The position numbers and the translations under genes are program-made. The notes below the pieces were generated by a model. The model was not told the origin of the DNA and did no database searches. It saw nothing but the letters and a program-made list of their open reading frames with translations. This document shows, in pieces, positions 6,893 through 14,779 of a DNA stretch of 18,681 bases. Every line of letters starts with the position of its first letter. The first letter of the stretch is position 1. The DNA comes from CAIOTO01 sp040389165 (lineage in GTDB: Bacteria; Pseudomonadota; Alphaproteobacteria; Paracaedibacterales; CAIOTO01): contig JAZKAK010000052.1 of assembly GCA_040389165.1 (NCBI GenBank), forward strand, positions 1 through 18,681, read 5' to 3'.

Positions 6893-7864
6893 ATGACATT
6901 ATCTTGCGTTTCAAAGCTTCTCTTTAAAAATTTAACATATAAATGTATTGGCGCCAGCCTTCTTGCCGTCACAACATGTGATGTCTTGGCCATGCGGGCA
7001 CTTGATGTGTTTGCTCTGCAGACGCTCCGTGCGCCATCGTTTTTAACGGCATTAGAGTCACGCCTAATTCACACATCTGCCCCTAAAATTCTCACGTTTG
7101 ATGTACCATCGATACTGATACCAGTAAAAACTAATGGCGCAAACAATGTTAGATACGTTCCATACATTAAGACAAAAGCGATAATTGGATCGACCACACA
7201 AACACCAATGTATGAAAAAACAAAAGTCGTCACACTTGCTTCCTATAATGTCGCACTGATGGAGGCACTTAAGGCGAATGGTATCGCGCTAAACAAGCCA
7301 GCTGAACAGGATACTATTGTGATTTATCCCAATGTATTACCTGTGGAAGATGTGCTAAAAGCTGCGAAACAGTCAATATTCCCAGATATTCCACAAGCCG
7401 ATACGCTTACAGACATCACGGATGTCATGCGAATCGCCACCTATTTAAAAAGACTAAGCAATAAAATGGCTGATGATTGTCTTTTAGATGCACACATGAA
7501 TAAGGCTTCTTTTGAAAAGTACAGCCTACTTAATCACCTTGGTTTTCTGTCTCATTTAACATTAGGCATTGTTTACAATGATTCAACGAGCAGCATAAGT
7601 AAAAGCCGAGACAATCTGAAACTAAAAATGCCTACCCCGCATCAGTTTTCAAAAGAAGTATTTGGGCTTGCCAAAACTAAGATCGTTTGGGGCGATACAC
7701 ACGATCTTTATCAAGAACAACTGAAAGAGGCTGAAAAATTATACGAACGCCTTTGGCATTCCTCTTTACCAGGCATACTAACCATCCAAGGAGGGCAGAA
7801 AATTGATCAGCGCCTTGCTGAGATTGATCCAGAGTTTCTTGAAAGATTCCCGTTTCAGGTTTAG
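6893..7864 (+). CDS. Exported hypothetical protein
   Basis: 323 aa, not recognised. The N-terminus has basic residues then a hydrophobic segment (CIGASLLAVTTCDVLAMRA, about residues 18-36), consistent with a signal peptide or anchor. The remainder is soluble-looking, mixed alpha/beta, without an enzyme motif I can name; the C-terminal third is rich in charged helices (QEQLKEAEKLYERLW). CAGGA before the ATG is an acceptable ribosome binding site. It lies 91 bp ahead of valS on the same strand but has no obvious functional link. Similar in style (exported, family-less) to the proteins at 1958 and 12023. Confidence 0.65.
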   Translation: MTLSCVSKLLFKNLTYKCIGASLLAVTTCDVLAMRALDVFALQTLRAPSFLTALESRLIHTSAPKILTFDVPSILIPVKTNGANNVRYVPYIKTKAIIGSTTQTPMYEKTKVVTLASYNVALMEALKANGIALNKPAEQDTIVIYPNVLPVEDVLKAAKQSIFPDIPQADTLTDITDVMRIATYLKRLSNKMADDCLLDAHMNKASFEKYSLLNHLGFLSHLTLGIVYNDSTSSISKSRDNLKLKMPTPHQFSKEVFGLAKTKIVWGDTHDLYQEQLKEAEKLYERLWHSSLPGILTIQGGQKIDQRLAEIDPEFLERFPFQV

Positions 7865-7955
7865 TAAGAGAAAGAGGAGATAATTGCTTTTTTCCCCCAG
7901 GCACCATATTATATGGACACGTTTAATAATCCCATATTAATACCCGAGTGCCCTT

Positions 7956-10550
7956 ATGTTAGATAAATTCTTTAATCCACAATCCGTTGAACAACGCCTC
8001 TATGAAAAAACGGAACACCTTTTCGCGTGCGATAAAACCACACATCGTGAAACCTATACCATCATGATGCCGCCGCCGAATGTGACAGGAAGTCTGCATT
8101 TGGGGCACGCGCTCAACGACACGTTGCAAGATATCTTGATCCGATATTGGCGCAAACAGGGTAAAGACGTGCTTTGGCAACCGGGTACAGATCACGCTGG
8201 CATTGCGACACAAATCGTGGTTGAACGCCAGCTCGCCGAGCAAGGCCAAACGCGACATGATTTTGGACGCGAAGCCTTTATCGACAAAGTGTGGGAATGG
8301 AAAGAAAAATCAGGCAACACAATCGTGAATCAAAAGCGCCGCTTGTGTATTTCACCTGATTGGGAACGTGCACGTTTTACCATGGACGAAGGATTATCAC
8401 GCGCCGTTGTAAAAGTATTTGTTCAACTGCATCAAGAAGAGCTGATTTATCGCGCAAAACGTCTGGTGAATTGGGACACATCGTTGCAAACCGCGATTTC
8501 TGATCTTGAGGTCGAACCGCGCGAACAAAAAGGCCATATGTGGCATATTTCCTATCCCATTGATGGTACAGACGAATTCATCACCGTTGCCACAACCCGG
8601 CCCGAGACTTTGTTTGGCGACACAGCCGTTGCTGTGCATCCAGAGGACGAGCGCTACCAACACCTGATTGGTAAAATGGCACGCCTGCCGCTGACGAATC
8701 GCTTGATCCCCATTATTGCAGATACGTATTGCGATAAAGAAAAGGGTACTGGCGCCGTTAAAATCACCCCTGGTCATGACATGAATGACTTTGCCGTAGG
8801 CCAACGCAACAAACTACCGCTCATTAATATCATGGATTCAAAAGGTCATTTGATTGATCCCGCACCGGCAGATTATATTGGCCTGACATTTCCAAAGGCG
8901 CGCGCAAAAGTGCTGGCAGCACTCGAAGAACAAGGCTTACTGGTTAAAACAGAATCCATCACAAACCAAGTCCCCTACAGTGAACGCAGCAATGTCGAAG
9001 TTCAGCCATGGCTGACCGATCAATGGTTTATCGATGCGGAAACGCTTGCTGCACCAGCGTTGAAGGCTGTTGAAGATGGTCGCACACAATTCTTCCCTAA
9101 GAATTGGGAGAACACCTATTTTGAATGGATGCGCAATATCCAACCGTGGTGTATTTCACGTCAAATTTGGTGGGGACATCAAATCCCCGCATGGCATACA
9201 GCAGACGGCACGATTTTCGTGGCAGAATCAGAAGAAGAAGCGCAGAAACAGGCAGGCGCTGGCGTTGAATTAACACGCGATCCTGACGTGCTCGACACCT
9301 GGTTTTCATCTGCGCTTTGGCCATTTACAACGCTCGGCTGGCCAGACAAAACACCGGAGCTCGACCGTTATTACCCAACCGAATTACTGACCACTGGGTT
9401 CGATATTATCTTTTTCTGGGTTGCTCGCATGATGATGATGGGCCTGCACTTTATGGGTGAGGTGCCATTTAAGACCGTTTACATTCACGCCCTTGTACGC
9501 GATGAAAAAGGCCATAAGATGTCAAAATCAAAGGGTAATATCATTGATCCATTGGTGTTGATTGATAAGTTTGGTGCGGATGCACTGCGCTTTACATTGG
9601 CGCAATTGGCAACCCCTGGTCGCGACATTAAAATCGGTGAATCCCGCGTTGAAAACACGCGTAATTTCATCACGAAAATCTGGAATGCCGCGCGCTTTCT
9701 CGAAATGAATGAATGCACCTATGACCCGGCGTTTGACCCAATGGCCGCCAAAAGCCCAGTTAATCAATGGATCATTCAAAAAACAGTAGCGATGACTGAT
9801 GATATCGCACGTGAAATCGAAGGCTATCGTTTTGATCTAGCAGCCGGCGTACTGTATCACTTTTTGTGGGGTGCCTATTGTGATATCTATGTGGAATGTT
9901 TAAAGCCATTATTAACCGACCCCGAAATTGCCGATGAAACACGCAAAACAGCGATGTGGGTGCTGGTGCAATTCTTAAAGGCTGCAAACCCAATTATGCC
10001 AATGCTGACCGAACATTTATGGGAAGAGTTTGTGGGCGCCAATCAGCCAACATTGATGGAACAACCGTGGTCAACATTGACGATACCATCGTCCGATGCG
10101 ATCAAAGGAGTTGATTGGGCAGTTGCATTTGTTGAAACCGTTCGCTCGCTCAAAGGGCTGCTTGGCATAACGGGTGTCGTTCGTGTACCGCTAATTAGCC
10201 AAGGATCTGATGCTGATAACGCGTTGCTAACCCAGCATTGGCCATGGATTAGCCATCTGGCGCGGCTGAGCGATCTTAAAACAAGTGGTCATGGCGTTCC
10301 GTTTGTGGTCGCGGGCAGCACCTTTATACTAGAAATTAACGATGCAATTCACGTGGATGACGTCAAGAAAGTATTGCAAGGTAAATACGGCGTGCTGTCA
10401 ATTGAAGTCGGCCATTTGTCGAAGAAGTTAACAAACGAAGCGTTTAAAAACGCCAAACCGGACGTCTGGCAGGCTGACTTTGATTTGCACGCTGTTAAAT
10501 CGATCGAGGTAGAAAAGATCGAGGGGATTTTGGCATCGCTAGGTAGGTAA
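7956..10550 (+). CDS. valS: Valyl-tRNA synthetase ValS
   Basis: Charges tRNA-Val with valine and edits mischarged threonine; class I synthetase, cytoplasmic. 864 aa, shorter than the roughly 950 aa E. coli enzyme. The HIGH-type motif is PPPNVTGSLHLGH (HLGH 48-51). The KMSKS motif is exact at residues 521-525 (HKMSKSKGN). The editing domain shows TTRPETLFGDTAVAVHP. The tungsten-like signature FDIIFFWVARMMMMGLHF precedes KMSKS. The C-terminal anticodon-binding part and a short tail (LTNEAFKNAKPDV) remain. Start ATG 7956 gives the family N-terminus MLDKFFNPQSVE; the Shine-Dalgarno is poor. Essential gene, apparently intact. Confidence 0.98.
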   Translation: MLDKFFNPQSVEQRLYEKTEHLFACDKTTHRETYTIMMPPPNVTGSLHLGHALNDTLQDILIRYWRKQGKDVLWQPGTDHAGIATQIVVERQLAEQGQTRHDFGREAFIDKVWEWKEKSGNTIVNQKRRLCISPDWERARFTMDEGLSRAVVKVFVQLHQEELIYRAKRLVNWDTSLQTAISDLEVEPREQKGHMWHISYPIDGTDEFITVATTRPETLFGDTAVAVHPEDERYQHLIGKMARLPLTNRLIPIIADTYCDKEKGTGAVKITPGHDMNDFAVGQRNKLPLINIMDSKGHLIDPAPADYIGLTFPKARAKVLAALEEQGLLVKTESITNQVPYSERSNVEVQPWLTDQWFIDAETLAAPALKAVEDGRTQFFPKNWENTYFEWMRNIQPWCISRQIWWGHQIPAWHTADGTIFVAESEEEAQKQAGAGVELTRDPDVLDTWFSSALWPFTTLGWPDKTPELDRYYPTELLTTGFDIIFFWVARMMMMGLHFMGEVPFKTVYIHALVRDEKGHKMSKSKGNIIDPLVLIDKFGADALRFTLAQLATPGRDIKIGESRVENTRNFITKIWNAARFLEMNECTYDPAFDPMAAKSPVNQWIIQKTVAMTDDIAREIEGYRFDLAAGVLYHFLWGAYCDIYVECLKPLLTDPEIADETRKTAMWVLVQFLKAANPIMPMLTEHLWEEFVGANQPTLMEQPWSTLTIPSSDAIKGVDWAVAFVETVRSLKGLLGITGVVRVPLISQGSDADNALLTQHWPWISHLARLSDLKTSGHGVPFVVAGSTFILEINDAIHVDDVKKVLQGKYGVLSIEVGHLSKKLTNEAFKNAKPDVWQADFDLHAVKSIEVEKIEGILASLGR

Positions 10551-10582
10551 TTATTAACTAATAACATGCTACGATTTTGTAA

Positions 10583-11602
10583 GTGGCTTACATAAAAGTT
10601 GATAAAGCAATTGTGATTGTGAATGTTAAAAACGTACTGTTAATAGACTCTGCTCTTTGTCCTGTCATAGATGATTTGCGTCCTGAATCTAAGATTGTAG
10701 GAAATAATGCACAGTTGATTTATGTGCAAGGTGTTTCACATGTTACAGATAAACAATTTGAACAGGCTGATGTGGTCGTTAGTTATTTTGGAAGCGTGTT
10801 GAATCAGGAATGCATTAACAAACTTAAACAGTGCAAAGGAATAGTCGCTGCAACAACAGGATTTAATCATATCGATATCAAGGCTGCTACTCTCCATTCC
10901 ATACCTGTATGTAATATTTCAGACTATGGCCATGAAGATATTGCGGATCATACAATGATGTTAATGTTGGCTCTTGTTCGAAAACTGCCTAAAATTGTAA
11001 AACATACGCGAGAGACTAGGCAGTGTGACTGGCGTGCAGCACAAGGAGCTATGCGTTTAAAAGGAAAAAATCTTGGGATTTTGGGGTTTGGCAAGATCGG
11101 AGTCGCTGTTGCACAGCGTGCCTTTTCGTTTGGTTTAAACATTTTTTATTACGATCCATATGTTCATGAATGCGCTGACAGTCACGTTCATAAAATAGAT
11201 ACGCTGGAAGAATTCTTGAAAAAGATTGATATTTTATCAATCCATTGTCCTTTGACTGAAAAAACGAATAAACTCATAAATAAAGATGCGCTATCTTTGC
11301 TCAAAAAAGGTGCTGTCATCATCAATACAGCACGCGGACAAATCATTGACGAGAAATCCTTGATTACACTGTTTGATCAGTATGATTTCAGTCTAGGACT
11401 TGACGTTTTAGAGAATGAATCATGCATTCCTACAGAATTCTTGGAGAGTGATCGCGTCCTAGTGACCCCACATTCTGCATTTTACACAACGGATGCATTA
11501 GAAAAGATGCGTCATTTGGCTATTGTAAGTGCGGTTAATTTTTTGATTGGAAAAAAGGAACGCAATAACATTATTGTACCGTTTTCAGAAAAATTTAGGT
11601 AG
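10583..11602 (+). CDS. D-isomer-specific 2-hydroxyacid dehydrogenase (PGDH/CtBP-like)
   Basis: NAD-dependent reduction or oxidation of a 2-oxo/2-hydroxy acid; substrate not predictable. The Rossmann dinucleotide motif is GILGFGKIG (G168, G170, G173). Catalytic residues fit the family: Arg251 (NTARGQIID), Glu279 (LDVLENE) and His297 (TPHSAF). The start is uncertain: GTG 10583 gives 339 aa, and in-frame GTG codons at 10613 and 10619 would place VKNVLLIDSA near the N-terminus as in relatives; none has a strong ribosome binding site. The last residues PFSEKFR and the TAG stop come from the left end of ERIC-like copy R2, so the original C-terminus is lost or extended. By eye its T/G-rich codon choice differs from valS, hinting at separate ancestry. 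Confidence 0.88.
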   Translation: MAYIKVDKAIVIVNVKNVLLIDSALCPVIDDLRPESKIVGNNAQLIYVQGVSHVTDKQFEQADVVVSYFGSVLNQECINKLKQCKGIVAATTGFNHIDIKAATLHSIPVCNISDYGHEDIADHTMMLMLALVRKLPKIVKHTRETRQCDWRAAQGAMRLKGKNLGILGFGKIGVAVAQRAFSFGLNIFYYDPYVHECADSHVHKIDTLEEFLKKIDILSIHCPLTEKTNKLINKDALSLLKKGAVIINTARGQIIDEKSLITLFDQYDFSLGLDVLENESCIPTEFLESDRVLVTPHSAFYTTDALEKMRHLAIVSAVNFLIGKKERNNIIVPFSEKFR

Positions 11603-11639
11603 CAAGACAGCAAAATTCGAGCAGCACAATGTATACTTA
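11577..11639 (+). repeat. ERIC-like element, left half (copy R2)
   Basis: Matches the left half of copy R3 (TACCGTTTTCAGAAAAATTT..., AGACAGCAAAATTCGAGCAG) and breaks off after the central GTATACTT, where R3 begins at once. It is a truncated copy in direct tandem with R3, as from insertion of R3 into R2 or a recombination deletion. It encodes the end of the dehydrogenase. Confidence 0.85.
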
Positions 11640-11762
11640 TACCGTTTTCAAAAAGTTTTGAGTAGTAAGACATCAAAATTCGAGGTGCGCAGTGTACACT
11701 TGTACATGAGCAACAGAGATATTGCAGAGGACTGCACTAATCGAAATTTAGTGAAAATGGTA
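11640..11762 (+). repeat. ERIC-like palindromic element, full copy R3 (123 bp)
   Basis: Begins TACC and ends GGTA. The outer arms (about 26 nt) pair with only three mismatches when G-U pairs are allowed. A central hairpin TGTACA-ct-TGTACA and a second hairpin GCAG-agga-CTGC lie inside, giving a branched fold. One plus-strand frame is open through all 41 codons. It differs from R5 at about 9 of 123 positions (hand count). Confidence 0.9.
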
Positions 11763-11862
11763 TTATCTGGATAGACGCACCCTTTCGGGGCTCGTCATGA
11801 TGGTGTAAATTTTAGCTGCCAACACACATCCAAAACGTACAAACACGACAACTCACCCCTTA

Positions 11863-11985
11863 TACTATTTTCAAAAAAGTTTGAGTGGTAAGTCTGCAAG
11901 ATTCGAGCAGCGGAGTTTACTGAAGTAAATGAGCAGCGCAGACATCGCAGGAGGCTGCATCAATCAAACTTTAGTGAAATTGGTA
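11863..11985 (+). repeat. ERIC-like palindromic element, full copy R4 (123 bp)
   Basis: Same length and layout as R3 (TAC...GGTA). The inner outer-stem block AAAGTTTGA occurs on both arms (the right arm as its complement), where R3 has AAGTTTTGA paired by G-U, so both sides changed together. The central hairpin is TTTACT-ga-AGTAAA as in R1, and GCAG-gagg-CTGC follows. It lies 37 bp beyond the stop of the peptidase at 12023. The rest of 11763-12022 holds no gene. Confidence 0.9.
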
Positions 11986-12022
11986 TTACTTCGAAACCAC
12001 TCCGCACTTACATTCTACGCAT

Positions 12023-12991
12023 TTACGCTCTGCTACCAATTTTTGATATTGACCAGAAATCCTGTGCTAAGTCTGGATTTGTAACATACGCATAGGGCAG
12101 ATAAAAATAGCCATTATCACCCCAATCTGGGCCCCAGGAATTGCGAACCGTAAGCCTTCCTTTTTCATCATCATAACCAACAGCTAACACAGCGTGTCCA
12201 CCAAGACAGCTTTCGGTTGCAGATGGCATTGGAACGATGCCGGTGCTAGCCACAGCAGCTGATTCAAACGATTCATAAATTTGTATACCAAGCGCAAAAG
12301 GCCGTTGTGCGATAGCAATGGTATGCTTAAAAGCAGCAAGTGATTGTTGAATATGATCCGCAGCCAAATTATCTAAATCAACATTCGCCAATCCATCCTT
12401 ATACGCGCTAAGACTTGGTTTTTGTGTGAATGTAGAAATATCATATGGACAAAGTGTTTCATTGCATACACCATACGTGTGAAGTGTGCGAAGACCAGTC
12501 GATAGGCTTGCACCCGAATCTTCACCAATATCGCCTTCAATCATTCGTTCATTATAGTAAATAAAAATTCTGGACAATTCCTCTGACGGTTTTTGCTCTC
12601 TATCCATTACATAACGCACAAGGCCCGTAAGCGCATTCGCTGTACACGAACCAAGCTCTCCCTGATCGAAAGGAAGCGGGAACACAGCATCAAGTGAACG
12701 CACATCAAATGCAGATGGAACAACGCTTGCAGCTGCTAATTCATGTGTAACGATCGTGGTGTTTGGATGTGCAAGAAGCATCGCGTGACTCATAGAGTCT
12801 TTTCCGGGAATAAGTTTATACTGACGCTTTATTGGGGCTGGAAGCTCAATCAACGCATCTACGGTAACAACAGGGTCAACGAGCGCGCCAGCAGCAATAA
12901 GTGAATCATTTTGATCAATAAAGTCAGAAGAATATCCTGGAAATGCTAATAATGCCGAAAGAATTCCGCTCTTAATTAAATGTAATCTCAT
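12023..12991 (-). CDS. Secreted papain-like (C1 family) cysteine peptidase
   Basis: 322 aa with an N-terminal signal peptide (basic MRLHLIKSG then ILSALLAFPGYS). A propeptide-like region runs to about residue 95, followed by a C1 peptidase domain. The catalytic set is visible: oxyanion Gln110 and nucleophile Cys116 in DQGELGSCTANAL, His266 in CLGGHAVLAVGY, and Asn284 in VRNSWGPDWGDNGYFY. It resembles the bacterial C1A-type proteins that share the DQG-x-x-GSCTA motif. AGGAG precedes the ATG. It is monocistronic on this strand and convergent with the dehydrogenase. Probably exported to the periplasm or host; in intracellular bacteria such proteases can be effectors (inference). Its substrate is unknown. 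Confidence 0.92.
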   Translation of the reverse strand: MRLHLIKSGILSALLAFPGYSSDFIDQNDSLIAAGALVDPVVTVDALIELPAPIKRQYKLIPGKDSMSHAMLLAHPNTTIVTHELAAASVVPSAFDVRSLDAVFPLPFDQGELGSCTANALTGLVRYVMDREQKPSEELSRIFIYYNERMIEGDIGEDSGASLSTGLRTLHTYGVCNETLCPYDISTFTQKPSLSAYKDGLANVDLDNLAADHIQQSLAAFKHTIAIAQRPFALGIQIYESFESAAVASTGIVPMPSATESCLGGHAVLAVGYDDEKGRLTVRNSWGPDWGDNGYFYLPYAYVTNPDLAQDFWSISKIGSRA

Positions 12992-13210
12992 CGTAAACTC
13001 CTATAAAAGATGGTTGTAAAACGAACGTGCTGCATTCAAGAATTGTGTTCCACACAGGGGCGACATCTATTGTCGTTTTTTTACACATAATTCTATTTCA
13101 ACATATTTCATTATTACATATAATTACTTAATAAAAACTTAATATCGAATTATTTATTACTTTAATATATAGACATGTACTGCTCGAACAATCATCGTCT
13201 TCCACCTCCC

Positions 13211-13298
13211 GCGCCCACCTTCTCTTCCTCCCGCGCTCACCGTCTCTGCCTCCCACGCTCACCGTCTCTGCCTCCCGCGCCCACCTTCTCTGCCTCCC
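13211..13298. repeat. 22-bp minisatellite (array B)
   Basis: Four consecutive 22-bp units of the type GCGCCCACCTTCTCTGCCTC-CC, differing at a few positions, followed at once by ACTGTCATCTTCGG, the head of the next palindrome. The unit core CTGCCTCCCGCG resembles a drifted CTGTCATCCCCG head. The rest of 12992-13210 is very AT-rich, without a gene; it must contain the promoter of the peptidase on the minus strand. Confidence 0.9.
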
Positions 13299-13301
13299 AC
13301 T

Positions 13302-13424
13302 GTCATCTTCGGACTCGATCCGAAGATCTCTACAATTAAATCGATAAAGGATCTTTATTGTTGTATAAATTAAACTGGTTGCCTTTGAAGCATGAGAGAT
13401 CTTCGGATCGAGTCCGAAGATGAC
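13302..13424. repeat. Perfect 30-bp inverted pair of GTCAT palindromes
   Basis: 13302-13331 and 13395-13424 are exact reverse complements over 30 bp, each itself palindromic (TCTTCGGA...TCCGAAGA), separated by 63 bp. The heads face outward (GTCAT at the left edge, ATGAC at the right). The right copy can be translated in the ATPase frame as LRIESEDDN, which is repeat, not protein family. Perfect identity suggests recent origin or gene conversion. Confidence 0.92.
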
Positions 13425-13493
13425 AATGTCAAGAGTCAGAAGGTGGCGCGTTCAATTTACGCAGATAAATCATGCAAATCGGCTCATACCGAC

Positions 13494-13505
13494 GGAGGGA
13501 ACGTG
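13494..13505 (+). promoter_or_regulatory. Ribosome binding site deciding the ATPase start
   Basis: GGAGGG (13494-13499), three bases before GTG 13503, is the strongest Shine-Dalgarno near the gene. The upstream in-frame ATG at 13392 lies on the edge of the inverted repeat and lacks one, so the GTG is the better start. Confidence 0.55.
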
Positions 13506-14409
13506 CGAGAAAACGGTAACGATACTAATATTGCCCCTGAAAACAACCATCCACACACCGTGCACGATAACGCCTGCGCATACACAATTGCGCTTGAACA
13601 TGACGCGCGCGGATTCTTTGCGCCATTTCAACTAACGCTTAAAAAAGGTCAAATAACCTGCCTTGTTGGTGAAAGCGGCTGTGGGAAAACGACGTTGTTG
13701 CGGCTGCTGTGTGGCCTTGATCCATGCCAAGCCAACCAAAATTTCACCGCATCTGATGTTGCGTATATGAGCCAACTGCCAAATCTTTTGCCATGGCTGA
13801 CGGTTCTGGATAATCTCTGCTTGCGGCAAAAACTTAAACCTGCGCCTTGTCAGAAAGATGAAGCCCTCGCACTGATGACACGTGTTGGGCTGTCTCAGAT
13901 TGCGCACAGTTACCCCGAAACACTCTCGGTTGGCATGCAACAACGTGTGTGTTTGCTGCGTACGTTCTTACAAAAGAAACCCATTGTGCTGCTGGATGAA
14001 CCATTTTCCGCACTTGATCATGATACGCGCATTGATTTGCAAGCGATGCTGGTGGATTTGTTGTCGGAAAGCACGGTGCTATTCGTCACGCATGATTGGC
14101 TGGATGTCATGCGTTTGGCGCAACAGGTATATGTGATAAAAGGTTGGCCGGCAGTGTTGGCACCGATGCACGTGAACTTGCCCGCGTCTGCCATTCCACG
14201 TTTGATTGATGTTGATGATTTGCTGAGAGGCGCGTTGACAAGCGCTGATGCCATTGAGATCCCCGGGTCAAGCCCTGGGAATACACGGAAAAAACGGGAG
14301 AAGAAGGCACTGTCGTCCCCGGAGAAGCTCGTGTCGTCCCCGCATTCACTGTCATCCCCGCATTCACTGTCATCCACGCATTCACTGTCATCCACGCATT
14401 CACTGTCAT
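13503..14409 (+). CDS. ABC transporter ATP-binding protein (SsuB/TauB/ThiZ-like)
   Basis: Nucleotide-binding subunit of an importer whose permease follows. Counting from GTG 13503: Walker A GESGCGKTT (56-64), Q-loop Gln91 in YMSQLPNLLPWLTVLDN, signature LSVGMQQR (from 141), Walker B VLLDEP (Asp165, Glu166), D-loop SALD, and H-loop His197 in VTHDW. The signature has Val where the second position is normally Gly (LSGG). PWLTVLDN is typical of the nitrate/taurine/thiamine-precursor group. The conserved domain ends near 14250. Beyond it the frame runs into a degenerate GTCAT repeat (14255-14286) and then 18-bp repeats up to the 100-N gap, so the end given here is the gap edge. A probable continuation is listed at 14510-14779. 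Confidence 0.88.
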
Positions 14410-14578
14410 NNNNNNNNNNNNNNNNNNNNNNNNNNNNNNNNNNNNNNNNNNNNNNNNNNNNNNNNNNNNNNNNNNNNNNNNNNNNNNNNNNNNNNNNNNN
14501 NNNNNNNNNTCCCCGCATTCACTGTCATCCACGCATTCACTGTCATCCACGCATTCACTGTCATCCACGCATTCACTG
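14334..14578. repeat. 18-bp minisatellite (array C), interrupted by the gap
   Basis: Units of TCATCCACGCATTCACTG (or CCCC for CCAC; first unit TCGT...): four units plus TCAT before the gap, and a partial plus three full units after it. It leads directly into palindrome C. The 18-bp length keeps reading frames. In the ATPase frame it encodes Ser-Ser-Pro/Thr-His-Ser-Leu repeats. Confidence 0.95.
14410..14509. other. Assembly gap of exactly 100 N
   Basis: A run of 100 N inside the 18-bp array. Both edges are array units, so the missing sequence is most simply a number of further units, of unknown count. The 100-N length should not be used to infer reading frame. Confidence 0.95.
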
Positions 14579-14779
14579 TCATCCCCGCGAAGGCGGGGAT
14601 CCAGTCTTTTTAAGATCATGACACGGACTCCTCATGCTATACGACGATTTTCCTGGATTCCCGCCTTCGCGGGAATGACAGAAAAAAAGGGAATGACAGA
14701 AAAAAAGGGAGTGACAGAAAAAAAGGGAGTGACAGAAAAAAAGGGAGTGACAGAGAGCGAAGAGGAATCCTCATGCTAA
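14510..14779 (+). CDS. Probable in-frame, repeat-encoded C-terminal continuation of the ABC ATPase
   Basis: If the gap holds whole 18-bp units, the ATPase frame resumes with TCC at 14510. From there 89 codons contain no stop, through array C, palindrome C, the spacer, palindrome D and array D (Gly-Met/Val-Thr-Glu-Lys-Lys repeats), to TAA at 14777-14779. That stop overlaps the permease start in ATGCTAA (14773-14779), the usual arrangement of translationally coupled ABC subunits. The frame reading is seen in the sequence; the gap size is the assumption. The tail would be low-complexity and unlike any ABC ATPase domain. With a gap that is not a multiple of the unit, the frame would instead end at 14621. 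Confidence 0.5.
   Translation, partial: SPHSLSSTHSLSSTHSLSSTHSLSSPRRRGSSLFKIMTRTPHAIRRFSWIPAFAGMTEKKGMTEKKGVTEKKGVTEKKGVTESEEESSC
14576..14681. repeat. Inverted pair of GTCAT palindromes C and D
   Basis: C (14576-14604) begins CTGTCATCCCCGCGAAGG and D (14653-14681) is its reverse complement at 27 of 29 positions, with 48 bp between. The heads face outward and each head carries its own 18-bp array (C to the left, D to the right). Confidence 0.92.
14671..14757. repeat. 18-bp minisatellite (array D)
   Basis: Four full units of GGGAATGACAGAAAAAAA (later units GGGAGTGACAG...) plus a partial one, beginning inside palindrome D (GGGAATGACAG is its head read on this strand). It ends 15 bp before the permease ATG and keeps the frame of the preceding coding stretch. 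Confidence 0.95.

Noticed and set aside
11547..11774. 75-aa plus-strand frame over R2 and R3
   Set aside because: It is the open phase of the repeat elements overlapping the dehydrogenase end, not an independent gene.
13061..13080. CGACA-tctat-TGTCG hairpin followed by a T-run, as a terminator
   Set aside because: A stem of only 5 bp, and no plus-strand gene ends there.
13392..13502. Upstream ATG start for the ABC ATPase
   Set aside because: The first residues are the translated palindrome; no Shine-Dalgarno, whereas GTG 13503 has GGAGGG.
14018..14621. Minus- and plus-strand frames through the 18-bp array and second gap
   Set aside because: Translated repeats with an arbitrary phase across the 100 N; only the ATPase-phase reading has a biological rationale.
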